Source: Clusia tigrina
Lineage: Eukaryota; Arthropoda; Insecta; Diptera; Clusiidae
Length of the DNA stretch: 64,000 nucleotides
NCBI GenBank assembly: GCA_920105625.2
Contig: OV050031.1
Location: 69,263,995-69,327,994 of the forward strand
Direction of reading: 5' to 3'
Shown here: positions 35,161-46,916 of the stretch, piece after piece
Numbering within the stretch: position 1 is the first letter of the stretch
Layout of the letters: every line of letters starts with the position of its first letter
The notes under the pieces: model-generated
The model's database searches: none
The model's input: only the letters and a program-made list of their open reading frames with translations
Told to the model about the DNA's origin: nothing
Program-made: the position numbers and the translations under genes

Positions 35161-36099
35161 GCCTCTTGTCAGCGTCTCTGTAGGCGTCTCAGTAGCTGCC
35201 GCTGTCGATTGGGGGGTCTGCTGCATTCTCTATGCCTATATCTACCCCTATCTGCCTCAGTCGGCGTCTAAGTCGGCGTCGCAGCCTCTTATCAGCGTCT
35301 CTGTATTCATCTCAGTCGCTGCCGCTGTCGATTGGGGGGGTCTGATGCCTTCTCTATGCCTATATCTACCCCTCTCTGCCTCAGTCGGCGTCTCAGTCGG
35401 CATCGCAGCCATTGTCGGCGTCTATGTAGGCGTCTCAGTCGCTGCCGCTGTCGATTGGGGGGAGTTTGCTGCCTTCTGTATGCCTATATCTACCCCTACC
35501 TGCCTCAGTCGGCATCTCAGTCGGCGTCCCAGCCTCTATCAGCGTCTCTGCAGGCGTCTCATTTGTTGCCGCTGTCGATTGGGGTGTCTGCTGCCTTCTC
35601 TATGCCTATGTCTACCCCTCTCTTCCTGAGTCGGCGTCTCAGTCGGCGTCTCAGTCGGCGTCGCAGCCTCTGTCGGCGTCGCAGCCTCTGTCAGCGTCTC
35701 TGCAGGCGTCTCAGTCGCTGCCGCTGTCGATTGGGGGGTCTGCTGCCTTCTCTATGCCTATATCTACCCCTATCTGCCTCAGACGGCGTCTCAGTCGGCG
35801 TCGCAGCCTCTTGTCAGCGTCTCTGTAGGCATCGCAGTCGCTGCCGCTGTCGATTAGGGGGTCTGATGCCTTCTCTATGCCTATGTCTTCCCCTCTCTGC
35901 CTGAGTCGGCGTCTCAGTCGGCATCGCAGCCATTGTCGGCGTCTATGTAGGCGTCTCAGTAGCTGCCGCTGTCGATTAGGGGGTCTGATGCCTTCTCTAT
36001 GCCTATATCTACCCCTATCTGCCTCAGTCGGCGTCTCAGTCGGCATCGCAGCCATTGTCGGCGTCTATGTAGGCGTCTCAGTCGCTGCCGCTGTCGTTT

Positions 36100-36119
36100 G
36101 GGGGGGGGGGGGGGGGGGG
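36100..36119 (+). repeat. G20 homopolymer, longest in the window
   Basis: Twenty consecutive G after GTCGTTT and before TTGCTGCC. The flank also has GTTT in place of GATT. Confidence 0.92.
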
Positions 36120-36986
36120 TTGCTGCCTTCTGTATGCCTATATCTACCCCTCTCTTCCTGAGTCGGCGTCTCAGTCGGTGTCTCAGTCGGCGTCGCAGCC
36201 TCTGTCGGCGTCGCAGCCTCTGTCAGCGTCTCTGCAGGCGTCTCAGTCGCTGCCGCTGTCGATTGGGGGGTCTGCTGCATTCTCTATGCCTATATCTACC
36301 TCTATCTGCTTCAGTCGGCGCCACACTCGGCTTCGCAGCCTCTGTCAGCGTCTCTGTAGGCGTCTCAGTTGTTGCCGCTGTCGATTGGGGGTCTGCTGCC
36401 TTCTCTATGCCTATGTCTACCCCTCTCTGCCTCAGTCGGCGTCTTAGTCGGCTTCACAGCCTCTGTCAGCGTCTCTGTAGGCGTCCCAGTCGCTGCAGCT
36501 GTTGATTGGGGGGGTCTGCTGCCTTCTCTATGCCAATATCTACACCTATATGCCTCAGTCGGCGTCGCAGCCTCTGTCAGCGTCTCTGTAGGCGTCTCAG
36601 TAGCTGCCGCTGTCGATTGGGGGGTCTGCTGCATTCTCTATGCCTATATCTACCTCTATCTGCTTCAGTCGGCGCCACACTCGGCTTCGCAGCCTCTGTC
36701 AGCGTCTCTGTAGGTGTCTCTGTCGCTGCAGCTGTCGATTGGGGGGTATGCTGCCTTCTCTATGCCTATGTCTACCCTTATCTGCCTCAGTCGGCGTCTC
36801 TGTCAGCGTCGCAGCTTCTGTCAGCCTCTCTGAATGCGTCTCAGTCGCTGCCGCTGTCGATTGGGGGGGGTCTGCTGCCTTCTCTATGCCAATATCTACC
36901 CTTCTCTGCCTCAGTCGGCGTCTCAGTCGGCGTCGCAGCCATTGTCGGCGTCTATGTAGGCGTCTCAGTCGCTGCCGCTGTCGATT

Positions 36987-37018
36987 GGGGGGGGGGGGGG
37001 GGGGATTGGTTGGGGGTT
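36987..37018 (+). repeat. G18 run with duplicated flank
   Basis: Eighteen G (36987-37004), then ATTGGTT, then a second run of five G and TTTGCTGCC. The ATTGG after the run copies the normal ATTGG before it, so the junction itself was partly duplicated. Confidence 0.9.
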
Positions 37019-37254
37019 TGCTGCCTTCTCTATGCCAATATCTACACTTCTCTGCCTCAGTCCGCGTCTCAGCCGGCGTCGCAGCCTCTTTCAGCGTCTC
37101 TGAATGCGTCTCAGTCGCTGCCGCTGTCGATTGGGGGGTATGATGCCTTCTCTATGCCTATATCTACCCCTATCTGCCTCAGTCGGCGTCTCAGTCGGCA
37201 TCGCAGCCATTGTCGGCGTCTATGTAGGCGTCTCAGTCGCTGCCGCTGTCGATT

Positions 37255-37268
37255 GGGGGGGGGGGGGG
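37255..37268 (+). repeat. G14 homopolymer
   Basis: Fourteen G after GATT, followed by TTTGCTGCC. Confidence 0.9.
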
Positions 37269-37506
37269 TTTGCTGCCTTCTCTATGCCAATATCTACACT
37301 TCTCTGCCTCAGTCGGCGTCTCAGCCGGCGTCGCAGCCTCTTTCAGCGTCTCTGAATGCGTCTCAGTCGCTGCCGCTGTCGATTGGGGGGTCTGATGCCT
37401 TCTCTATGCCTATATCTACCCCTATCTGCCTCAGTCGGCGTCTCAGTCGGCATCGCAGCCATTGTCAGCGTCTATGTAGGCGTCTCAGTCGCTGCCGCTG
37501 TCGATT

Positions 37507-37521
37507 GGGGGGGGGGGGGGG
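37507..37521 (+). repeat. G15 homopolymer
   Basis: Fifteen G after GATT, followed by TTTGCTGCC and a GTCGAAGCCTC monomer shared with 38,052 and 44,634. Confidence 0.9.
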
Positions 37522-38039
37522 TTTGCTGCCTTCTCTATGCCTATATCTACCCCTACCTGCCTCAGTCGGCATCTCAGTCGGCGTCGAAGCCTCTATCAGC
37601 GTCTCTATATGCGTCTCAGTTGTTGCCGCTGTCGATTGGGTTGTCTGCTGCCTTCTCTATGCCTATGTCTAACCCTCTCTGCCTCAGTCGGCGTCGCAGC
37701 CTCTGTCGGCGTAGCAGCCTCTGTCAGCGTGTCTGTAGGCGTCTCAGTCGCTGCCGCTGTCGATTGGGGGTCTGCTGCCTTCTCTATGCCTATATCTACC
37801 CCTATCTGCCTCAGTCGGCGTCTCAGTCGGCGTCGCAGCCTCTTATCAGCGTCTCTGTATTAATCTCAGTCTCTGCCGTTGTCGATTGGGGGTCTGCTGC
37901 CTTCTCTATGCCTATATCTACCCCTATATTCCTCAGTCGGCGTCTCAGTCGGCGTCGCAGCCTCTTGTCAGCGTCTCAGTCGGCATCGCAGCCATTGTCA
38001 GCGTCTATGTAGGCGTCTCAGTCGCTGCCGCTGTCGATT

Positions 38040-38051
38040 GGGGGGGGGGGG
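38040..38051 (+). repeat. G12 homopolymer
   Basis: Twelve G after GATT, in a near copy of the 37,440-37,690 segment where the run is 15 G. Confidence 0.9.
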
Positions 38052-38900
38052 TTTGCTGCCTTCTCTATGCCTATATCTACCCCTACCTGCCTCAGTCGGC
38101 ATCTCAGTCGGCGTCGAAGCCTCTATCAGCGTCTCTATATGCGTCTCAGTTGTTGCCGCTGTCGATTGGGTTGTCTGCTGCCTTCTCTATGCCTATGTCT
38201 AACCCTCTCTGCCTCAGTCGGCGTCGCAGCCTCTGTCGGCGTAGCAGCCTCTGTCAGCGTCTCTGTATGCGTCTCAGTTGTTGCCGCTGTCGATTGGAGG
38301 GTGGGACTGCTGCCTTCTCTATGCCTATATCTACCCCTATCCGCATCAGTCGGCGTCGCAGCCTCCCTCAGCGTCTCTGTAGGCGTCTCAGTACCTGCCG
38401 CTGTCGATTGGGGGGGTCTGCTGCCTTCTGTATGCCTATATCTACCCCTACCTGCCTCAGTCGGCATCTCAGTCGGCGTCGCAGCCTCTATCAGCGTCTC
38501 TGCAGGCGTCTCATTTGTTGCCGCTGTCGATTGGGGTGTCTGCTGCCTTCTCTATGCCTATGTCTTCCCCTCTCTGGCTGAGTCGGCGTCTCAGTCGGCG
38601 TCTCAGTCGGCGTCGCAGCATCTGTCAGCGTCGCAGCCTCTGTCAGCGTCTCTGCAGGCGCCTCAGTCGCTGCCGCTGTCGATTAGGGGGTCTGCTGCAT
38701 TCTCTATGCCAATATCTACCCTTATCTGCCTCAGTCGGCGTCTCTGTCAGCGTCGCAGCTTCTGTCAGCCTCTCTGACTGCGTCTTAGTCGCTGCCGCTG
38801 TTGATTGGGTGGTCTGCTGCATTCTCTATGCCTATATCTACCCCTATCTGCTTCAGTCGACGTCTCAGTAGGCGTCGCAGCCTATGTCAGCGTCTCTGTA

Positions 38901-38960
38901 GGCGTCTCAGTCGCTGCCGCTCTCAGCGTATCTGTAGGCGTCTCAGTACCTGCCGCTGTC
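38901..38960 (+). repeat. Fused monomer: tail joined to tail, head missing
   Basis: TCAGTCGCTGCCGC runs directly into TCTCAGCGTATCTGTAGG at about 38,920. The whole pyrimidine-rich head and the G run are skipped, so two tails sit side by side. This marks the left edge of higher-order block D copy 1; copy 2 at 41,799 has a normal monomer here. Confidence 0.85.
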
Positions 38961-40090
38961 GATTGGGGGGTCTGCTGCATTCTCCATTCCAATATCTACC
39001 CCTATCTGCCTCTGTCAGCGTCTCTGTAGGCGTCTCAGTCGCTGCCGCTGTCGATTGGGGGGGTCTGCTGCCGTCTGTATGCCTATATCTACCCCTATCT
39101 GCCTCAGTCGGCAACTCAGTCGGCGTCGCAGCCTCTGTCAGCGTCTCTCTAGGCGACTCAGTCGCTGCCGCCGTCGATTGGGGGGTCTGCTGTCTTCTCT
39201 ATGCCTATATCTACCCCTATCTGCCTCAGTCGGCAAGTCAGTCGCCGTCGCAGCCTCTGTCAGCGTCTCTGTAGGTGTCTCAGTCGCTGCCGCTGTCGAT
39301 TGGGGGGGTCTGATGCCTTCTCTATGCCAATATCTACCCTTATCTTCCTCGGTCGGCGTCTCAGTCGGCGTCGCAGCCTCTGTCAGCGGGTCTGAATGCG
39401 TCTCAGTCGCTGCCGCTGTCGATTGGGGGGTCTGATGTCTTCTCTATGCCTATATCTACCCCTATCTGCCTCCGTCGGCGTCTCAGTCTGCGTCTCAGTC
39501 GGAATTGCAGCCATTGTCAGCGTCTATGTAGGCGTCTCAGTCGCTGCCGCTGTCGATTGGGGGGGCTGCTGCCTTCTCTATACCTATATCTACCCCTATC
39601 TGCCTCAGTCAGCATCTCAGTCGGCGTCGCAGCCTCTCTCAGCGTCTCTGTAGGCGTCTCATTTGTTGCCGCTGTCGATTGGGGTGTCTGCTGCCTTCTC
39701 TATGCCTATGTCCACCCCTCTCTGCCTCAGCCGGCGTCTCATTCGGCGTCGCAGCATCTATCGGCGTCGCAGCCTCTGTCAGTTTCTCTATAGGCGTCTC
39801 AGTCGCTGCCGCTGTCGATTGGGGGGGCTGCTGCCTTCTCTATACCTATATCTACCCCTAACTGCCTCAGGAGGCGTCTCAGTCGGCGTCGCAGCCTCTA
39901 TCAGCGTCTCTGTATGCGTCTCAGTTGTTGCCGCTGTCGATTGGGTTGTCTGCTGCTTTGTCTATGCCTATGTCTAACCCTCTCTGCCTCAGTCGGCGTC
40001 GCAGCCTCTGTCGGCGTCGCAGCCTCTGTCAGCGTCTCTGTAGGCATCTCAGTCGCTGTCGATTGGGGGGTCTGCTGCCTTCTCTATGCC
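38925..40090 (+). repeat. Higher-order block D, copy 1 (shift 2,874 bp)
   Basis: Matches 41,799-42,970 at a constant shift of 2874 bp. Private markers: TCTCCATTCCAATATC, CTGCCGTCTGTATGCC, CGGAATTGCAGCC and TATGTCCACCCC. Its left edge is an abnormal monomer at about 38,920 in which one tail runs straight into another. Part of the same block (to about 42,060) recurs again at 47.69-48.14 kb. Confidence 0.8.
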
Positions 40091-41798
40091 TATATCTACC
40101 CCTATCTGCCTCAGTCGGCGTCTAAGTCGGCGTCGCAGCCTCTTATCAGCGTCTCTGTATTCATCTCAGTCGCTGCCGTTGTCGATTGGGGGTCTGCTGC
40201 CTTCTCTATGCCTATATCTACCCCTATATTCCTCAGTCGGCGTCGCAGCCTCTTGTCAGCGTCCCTGTAGGCGTCTCAGTAGCTGCCGCTGTCGATTGGG
40301 TGGTCTGCTGCATTCTCTATGCCTATATCTACCTCTATCTGCTTCAGTCGGCGCCACACTCGGCTTAGCAGCCTCTGTCAGCGTCTCTGTAGGCGTCTCA
40401 GTTGTTGCCGCTGTCGTTTGGGGGTCTGCTGCCTTCTCTATGCCTATGTCTACCCCTCTCTGCCTCAGTCGGCGTCTTAGTCGGCTTTGCAGCCTCTGTC
40501 AGCGTCTCTGTAGGCGTCCCAGTCGCTGCCGCTGTTGATTGGGGGGGTCTGCTGCCTTCTCTATGCCAATATCTACACCTATCTGCCTCAGTCGGCGTCG
40601 CAGCCTCTGTCAGCGTCTCTGTAGGTGTCTCTGTCGCTGCAGCTGTCGATTGGGGGGTCTGCTGCATTCTCTATGCCTATATCTACCCGTCTCTGCCTCA
40701 GTCGGCGTCGCAGCCTCTGTCAGCATCTCTGTAAGCGTCTCAGTCGCTGCCGCTGTCGATTGGGGGTCTGCTGCCTTCTCTATGCCTATGTCTACCCTTA
40801 TCTGCCTCAGTCGGCGTCTTTGTCAGCGTCGCAGCTTCTGTCAGCTTCTCTGAATGCGTCTAAGTCGCTGCCGCTGTCGATTGGGTGTCTGCTGCCTTCT
40901 CTATGCCTATATCTACCCCTATCTGCCTCAGTCGGCGTCTCAGTAGGCATCGCAGCCATTGTCAGCGTCTATGTAGGCGTCTCAGTTGCTGCCGCTGTCG
41001 ATTGGGGGGGTTTGCTGCCTTCTCTATGCCTATATCTACCCCTACCTGCCTCAGTCGGCATCTCAGTCGGCGTCGCAGCCTCTATCAGCGTCTCTGTATG
41101 CGTCTCAGTTGTTGCCGCTGTCGATTGGGTTGTCTGCTGCTTTGTCTATGCCTATGTCTAACCCTCTCTGCCTCAGTCGGCGTCGCAGCCTCTGTCAGCG
41201 TCTCTGTAGGCATCTCAGTCGCTGCCGCTGTCGATTGGGGGGTCTGCTGTCTTCTCTATGCCTATATCTACCCCTATCTGCCTCAGTCGGCGTCTAAGTC
41301 GGCGTCGCAGCCTCTTATCAGCGTCTCTGTATTCATCTCAGTCGCTGCCGTTGTCGATTGGGGGTCTGCTGCATTCTCTATGCCTATATCTACCTCTATC
41401 TGCTTCAGTCGGCGCCACACTCGGCTTCGCAGCCTCTGTCAGCGTCTCTGTAGGCGTCTCAGTTGTTGCCGCTGTCGATTGGGGGTCTGCTGCCTTCTCT
41501 ATGCCTATGTCTACCCCTCTCTGCCTCAGTCGGCGTCTTAGTCGGCTTCGCAGCCTCTGTCAGCATCTCTGTAGGCGTCCCAGTCGCTGCCGCTGTTGAT
41601 TGGGGGGTCTGATGCCTTCTCTATGCCTATATCTACCCATATCTGCCTCAGTCGGTGTCTCAGTCGGCGTCTCAGTCGGAATTGCAGCCATTGTCAGCGT
41701 CTATGTAGGCGTCTCAGTCGCTGTCGATTGGGGGGTTGCTGCCTTCTCTATGGCTATATCTACCCCTATCCGCATCAGTCGGAGTCGCAGCCTCTCTC

Positions 41799-42970
41799 AG
41801 CGTATCTGTAGGCGTCTCAGTACCTGCCGCTGTCGATTGGGGGGTCTGCTGCATTCTCCATTCCAATATCTACCCCTATCTGCCTCTGTCAGCGTCTCTG
41901 TAGGCGTCTCAGTCGCTGCCGCTGTCGATTGGGGGGGTCTGCTGCCGTCTGTATGCCTATATCTACCCCTATCTGCCTCAGTCGGCAACTCAGTCGGCGT
42001 CGCAGCCCCTGTCAGCGTCTCTCTAGGCGTCTCAGTCGCTGCCGCCGTCGATTGGGGGGTCTGCTGTCTTCTCTATGCCTATATCTACCCCTATCTGCCT
42101 CAGTCGGCAAGTCAGTCGCCGTCGCAGCCTCTGTCAGCGTCTCTGTAGGTGTCTTAGTCGCTGCCGCTGTCGATTGGGGGGGTCTGATGCCTTCTCTATG
42201 CCAATATCTACCCTTATCTTCCTCGGTCGGCGTCTCAGTCGGCGTCGCAGCCTCTGTCAGCGAGTCTGAATGCGTCTCAGTCGCTGCCGCTGTCGATTGG
42301 GGGGTCTGATGTCTTCTCTATGCCTATATCTACCCCTCTCTGCCTCCGTCGGCGTCTCAGTCTGCGTCTCAGTCGGAATTGCAGCCATTGTCAGCGTCTA
42401 TGTAGGCGTCTCAGTCGCTGCCGCTGTCGATTGGGGGGGCTGCTGCCTTCTCTATACCTATATCTACCCCTGACTGCCTCAGTCAGCATCTCAGTCGGCG
42501 TCGCAGCCTCTCTCAGCGTCTCTGTAGGCGTCTCATTTGTTGCCGCTGTCGATTGGGGTGTCTGCTGCCTTCTCTATGCCTATGTCCACCCCTCTCTGCC
42601 TCAGCCGGCGTCTCAGTCGGCGTCGCAGCATCTATCGGCGTCGCAGCCTCTGTCAGTTTCTCTGTAGGCGTCTCAGTCGCTGCCGCTGTCGATTGGGGGG
42701 GCTGCTGCCTTCTCTATACCTATATCTACCCCTAACTGCCTCAGTAGGTGTCTCAGTCGGCGTCGCAGCCTCTATCAGCGTCTCTGTATGCGTCTCAGTT
42801 GTTGCCGCTGTCGATTGGGTTGTCTGCTGCTTTGTCTATGCCTATGTCTAACCCTCTCTGCCTCAGTCGGCGTCGCAGCCTCTGTCGGCGTCGCAGCCTC
42901 TGTCAGCGTCTCTGTAGGCATCTCAGTCGCTGCCGCTGTCGATTGGGGGGTCTGCTGCCTTCTCTATGCC
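41799..42970 (+). repeat. Higher-order block D, copy 2
   Basis: Second copy of 38,925-40,090. Together with the segment before it, about 41,610-42,060 also matches 47,690-48,140 at 6078 bp. It leaves the match near 42,980, where CCCCTATCTGCC is replaced by CCCCTATATTCC and one or more monomers present in copy 1 are skipped. Confidence 0.78.
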
Positions 42971-44619
42971 TATATCTACCCCTATATTCCTCAGTCGGCG
43001 TCGCAGCCTCTTGTCAGCGTCCCTGTAGGCGTCTCAGTAGTTGCCGCTGTCGATTGGGTGGTCTGCTGCATTCTCTATGCCTATATCTACCTCTATCTGC
43101 TTCAGTCGGCGCCACACTTGGCTTAGCAGCCTCTGTCTGCGTCTCTGTAGGCGTCTCAGTTGTTGCCGCTGTCGTTTGGGGGTCTGCTGCCTTCTCTATG
43201 CCTATGTCTACCCCTCTCTGCCTCAGTCGGCGTCTTAGTCGGCTTCGCAGCCTCTGTCAGCGTCTCTGTAGGCGTCCCAGTCGCTGCCGCTGTTGATTGG
43301 GGGGGTCTGCTGCCTTCTCTATGCCTATATCTACCCCTAACTGCCTCAGTAGGTGTCTCAGTCGGCGTCGCAGCCTCTATCAGCGTCTCTGTATGCGTCT
43401 CAGTTGTTGCCGCTGTCGTTTGGGGGTCTGCTGCCTTCTCTATGCCTATGTCTACCCCTCTCTGCCTCAGTCGGCGTCTTAGTCGGCTTCGCAGCCTCTG
43501 TCAGCGTCTCTGTAGGCGTCCCAGTCGCTGCCGCTGTTGATTGGGGGGGTCTGCTGCCTTCTCTATGCCTATATCTACCCCTATATTCCTCAGTCGGCGT
43601 CGCAGCCTCTTGTCAGCGTCTCTGTAGGCGTCTCAGTAGCTGCCGCTGTCGATTGGGGGGTCTGCTGCATTCTCTATGCCTATATCTACCTCTATCTGCT
43701 TCAGTCGGCGCCACACTCGGCTTCGCAGCCTCTGTCAGCGTCTCTGTAGGCGTCTCAGTTGTTGCCGCTGTCGATTGGGGGTCTGCTGCCTTCTCTATGC
43801 CTATGTCTACCCCTCTCTGCCTCAGTCGGCGTCTTAGTCGGCTTCGCAGCCTCTGTCAGCATCTCTGTAGGCGTCCCAGTCGCTGCCGCTGTTGATTGGG
43901 GGGTCTGCTGCCTTCTCTATGCCAATATCTACACCTATCTGCCTCAGTCGGCGTCGCAGCCTCTGTCAGCGTCTCTGTAGGTGTCTCTGTCGCTGCAGCT
44001 GTCGATTGGGGGGTCTGCTGCCTTCTCTATGCCTGTATCTACCCCTATCTGCCTCAGTCGGCGTCTCAGTCGGCGTCGCAGCCTCTGTCAGCATTTCTGT
44101 TAGCGTCTCAGTCGCTGCCGCTGTCGATTGAGGGGGTCTGCTGCCTTCTCTATGCCTATGTCTACCCTTATCTGCCTCAGTCGGCGTCTTTGTCAGCGTC
44201 GCAGCTTCTGTCAGCTTCTCTGAATGCGTCTCGGTCGCTGCAGCTGTCGATTGGGGGGTCTGCTGCCTTCTCTATGCCTATGTCTACCCTTATCTGCCTC
44301 AGTCGGCGTCTCTGTCAGCGTCGCAGCTTCTGTCAGCCTCTCTGAATGCGTTTCAGTCGCTGCCGCTGTTTATTGGGGGGTCTGCTGACTTCTCTAAACC
44401 TATCTCTTCCCCTATCCGCCGCAGTCGGCGCCACAGTCGGCTTCGCAGCCTCTGTTAGCGTCTCTGTAGGTGTCTCAGTCGCTGCCGCTTTCGATTGGGG
44501 GGGTCTGCTGCCTTCTCTATGCCAATATCTACCCTTCTCTGCCTCAGTCGGCGTCTCAGTCGGCGTCGCAGCCATTGTCGGCGTCTATGTAGGCGTCTCA
44601 GTCGCTGCCGCTGTCGATT

Positions 44620-44633
44620 GGGGGGGGGGGGGG
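44620..44633 (+). repeat. G14 homopolymer at a segment junction
   Basis: Fourteen G. Sequence to the left follows 32.4-32.7 kb and sequence to the right follows 37.52 kb, so the switch between source segments falls at or very near this run. Confidence 0.88.
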
Positions 44634-46134
44634 TTTGCTGCCTTCTCTATGCCTATATCTACCCCTACCTGCCTCAGTCGGCATCTCAGTCGGCGTCGAA
44701 GCCTCTATCAGCGTCTCTATATGCGTCTCAGTTGTTGCCGCTGTCGATTGGGTTGTCTGCTGCCTTCTCTATGCCTATGTCTAACCCTCTCTGCCTCAGT
44801 CGGCGTCGCAGCCTCTGTCGGCGTAGCAGCCTCTGTCAGCGTGTCTGTAGGCGTCTCAGTCGCTGCCGCTGTCGATTGGGGGTCTGCTGCCTTCTCTATG
44901 CCTATATCTACCCCTATCTGCCTCAGTCGGCGTCTCAGCCGGCGTCGCAGCCTCTTATCAGCGTCTCTGTATTAATCTCAGTCTCTGCCGTTGTCGATTG
45001 GGGGTCTGCTGCCTTCTCTATGCCTATATCTACCCCTATATTCCTCAGTCGGCGTCTCAGTCGGCGTCGCAGCCTCTTGTCAGCGTCTCAGTCGGCGTCG
45101 CAGCCTCTTGTCAGCGTCTCTGTATGCGTCTCAGTTGTTGCCGCTGTCGATTGGAGGGGGGGGACTGCTGCCTTCTCTATGCCTATATCTACCCTTATCC
45201 GCATCAGTCGGCGTCGCAGCCTCCCTCAGCGTCTCTGTAGGCGTCTCAGTAGCTGCCGCTGTCGATTGGGGGGGTCTGCTGCATGCTCTATGCCTATATA
45301 TACCCCTATCTGCTTCAGTCGGCGCCACAGTCGGCGCCACAGTCGGCTTCGCAGCCTCTGTCAGCGTCTCTGTAGGCGTCTCAGTTGTTCCCGCTGTCGA
45401 TTGGGGGTCTGCTGCCTTCTCTATGCCTATGTCTACCCCTCTCTGCCTCAGTCGGCGTCTTAGTCGGCTTCGCAGCCTCTGTTAGCGCCTCTGTAGGCGT
45501 CTCAGTCGCTGCCGCTGTTGATTGGGGGGGTCTGCTGCCTTCTCTATGCCAATATCTACCCCTATCTGCCTCAGTCGGCGTCGCAGCCTCTGTCAGTGTC
45601 TCTGTAGGTGTCTCTGTCGCTGCAGCTGTCGATTGGGGGGTCTGCTGCCTTCTCTATGCCTGTATCTACCCCTATCTGCCTCAGTCGGCGTCTCAGTCGG
45701 GGTCTCAGTCGGCGTCGCAGCTTCTGTCAGCCTCTCTGAATGCGTCTCAGTCGCTGCCGCTGTCGATTGGGGAGTCTGCTGCATTCTCTATGCCAATATC
45801 TACCCTTATCTGCCTCAGTCGGCGTCTCAGTCGGCATCGCAGAGATTGTCGGCGTCTATGTAGGCGTCTCAGTCGCTGCCGCTGTCGATTGGTGGGGATT
45901 TGCTGCTTTCTGTATGCCTATATCTACCCCTACCTGCCTCAGTCGGCATCTCAGTCGGCGTCCCAGCCACTATCAGCGTCTCTGCAGGCGTCTCATTTGT
46001 TGCCGCTGTCGATTGGGGGGGTTTGCTGCCTTTTCTATGCCAATATCTACCCTTGTCTGCCTCAGTCGGCGTCTCAGTCGAAGTCGCAGCCTCTCTCAGC
46101 GTCTCTGAATGCGCCTCAGTCGCTGCCGCTGTCG

Positions 46135-46870
46135 ATTGGGGGGTCTGATGCCTTCTCTATGCCTATATCTACCCCTCTCTGCCTCAGTCGGCGTCTCAGT
46201 CGGCATCGCAGCCATTGTCGGCGTCTATGTAGGCGTCTCAGTCGCTGCCGCTGTCGATTGGGGGGAGTTTGCTGCCTTCTGTATGCCTATATCTACCCCT
46301 ACCTGCCTCAGTCGGCATCTCAGTCGGCGTCCCAGCCTCTATCAGCTTCTCTGCAGGCGTCTCATTTGTTGCCGCTGTCGATTGGGGTGTCTGCTGCCTT
46401 CTCTATGCCTATGTCTACCCCTCTCTTCCTGAGTCGGCGTCTCAGTCGGCGTCTCAGTCGGCGTCGCAGCCTCTGTCGGCGTCGCAGCCTCTGTCAGCGT
46501 CTCTGCAGGCGTCTCAGTCGCTGCCGCTGTCGATTGGGGGGTCTGCTACCTTCTCTATGCCTATATCTACCCCTATCTGCCTCAGACGGCGTCTCAGTCG
46601 GCGTCGCAGCCTCTTGTCAGCGTCTCTGTAGGCATCGCAGTCGCTGCCGCTGTCGATTAGGGGGTCTGATGCCTTCTCTATGCCTATGTCTTCCCCTCTC
46701 TGCCTGAGTCGGCATCTCAGTCGGCATCGCAGCCATTGTCGGCGTCTATGTAGGCGTCTCAGTCGCTGCCGCTGTCGATTAGGGGGTCTGATGCCTTCTC
46801 TATGCCTATATCTACCCCTATCTGCCTCAGTCGGCGTCTCAGTCGGCATCGCAGCCATTGTCGGCGTCTA
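46135..46870 (+). repeat. Copy of 35,332-36,060 (shift 10,803 bp)
   Basis: Shares GATTGGGGGGAGTTTGCTGCC-type junctions (described in parts: six G then AGTTTGC), CTCTTCCTGAGTCGG, GTCTCTGCAGGCGTC and GATTAGGGGGTCTGATGCC. In both copies it leads into a monomer with a greatly expanded G run (20 G at 36100, 15 G at 46902). Confidence 0.78.
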
Positions 46871-46901
46871 TGTAGGCGTCTCAGTCGCTGCCGCTGTCGA
46901 T

Positions 46902-46916
46902 GGGGGGGGGGGGGGG
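46902..46916 (+). repeat. G15 homopolymer
   Basis: Fifteen G after CGAT (one T of GATT lost), followed by TTTGCTGCC. Confidence 0.9.

Noticed and set aside
36506..37672. 388-codon open frame, + strand
   Set aside because: Same cause. It reads through several long G runs (as poly-Gly), whose lengths differ between copies. A real gene would not tolerate that.
45385..46707. Longest open frame, 440 codons, + strand
   Set aside because: It is satellite sequence read through about eleven monomers that happen to restore frame by G-run and 12 bp changes. The translation switches between SVGVSV-like and SRRLSRRRS-like stretches, i.e. between frames of the same repeat. No domain, no conserved start context and no equivalent length in sister copies.
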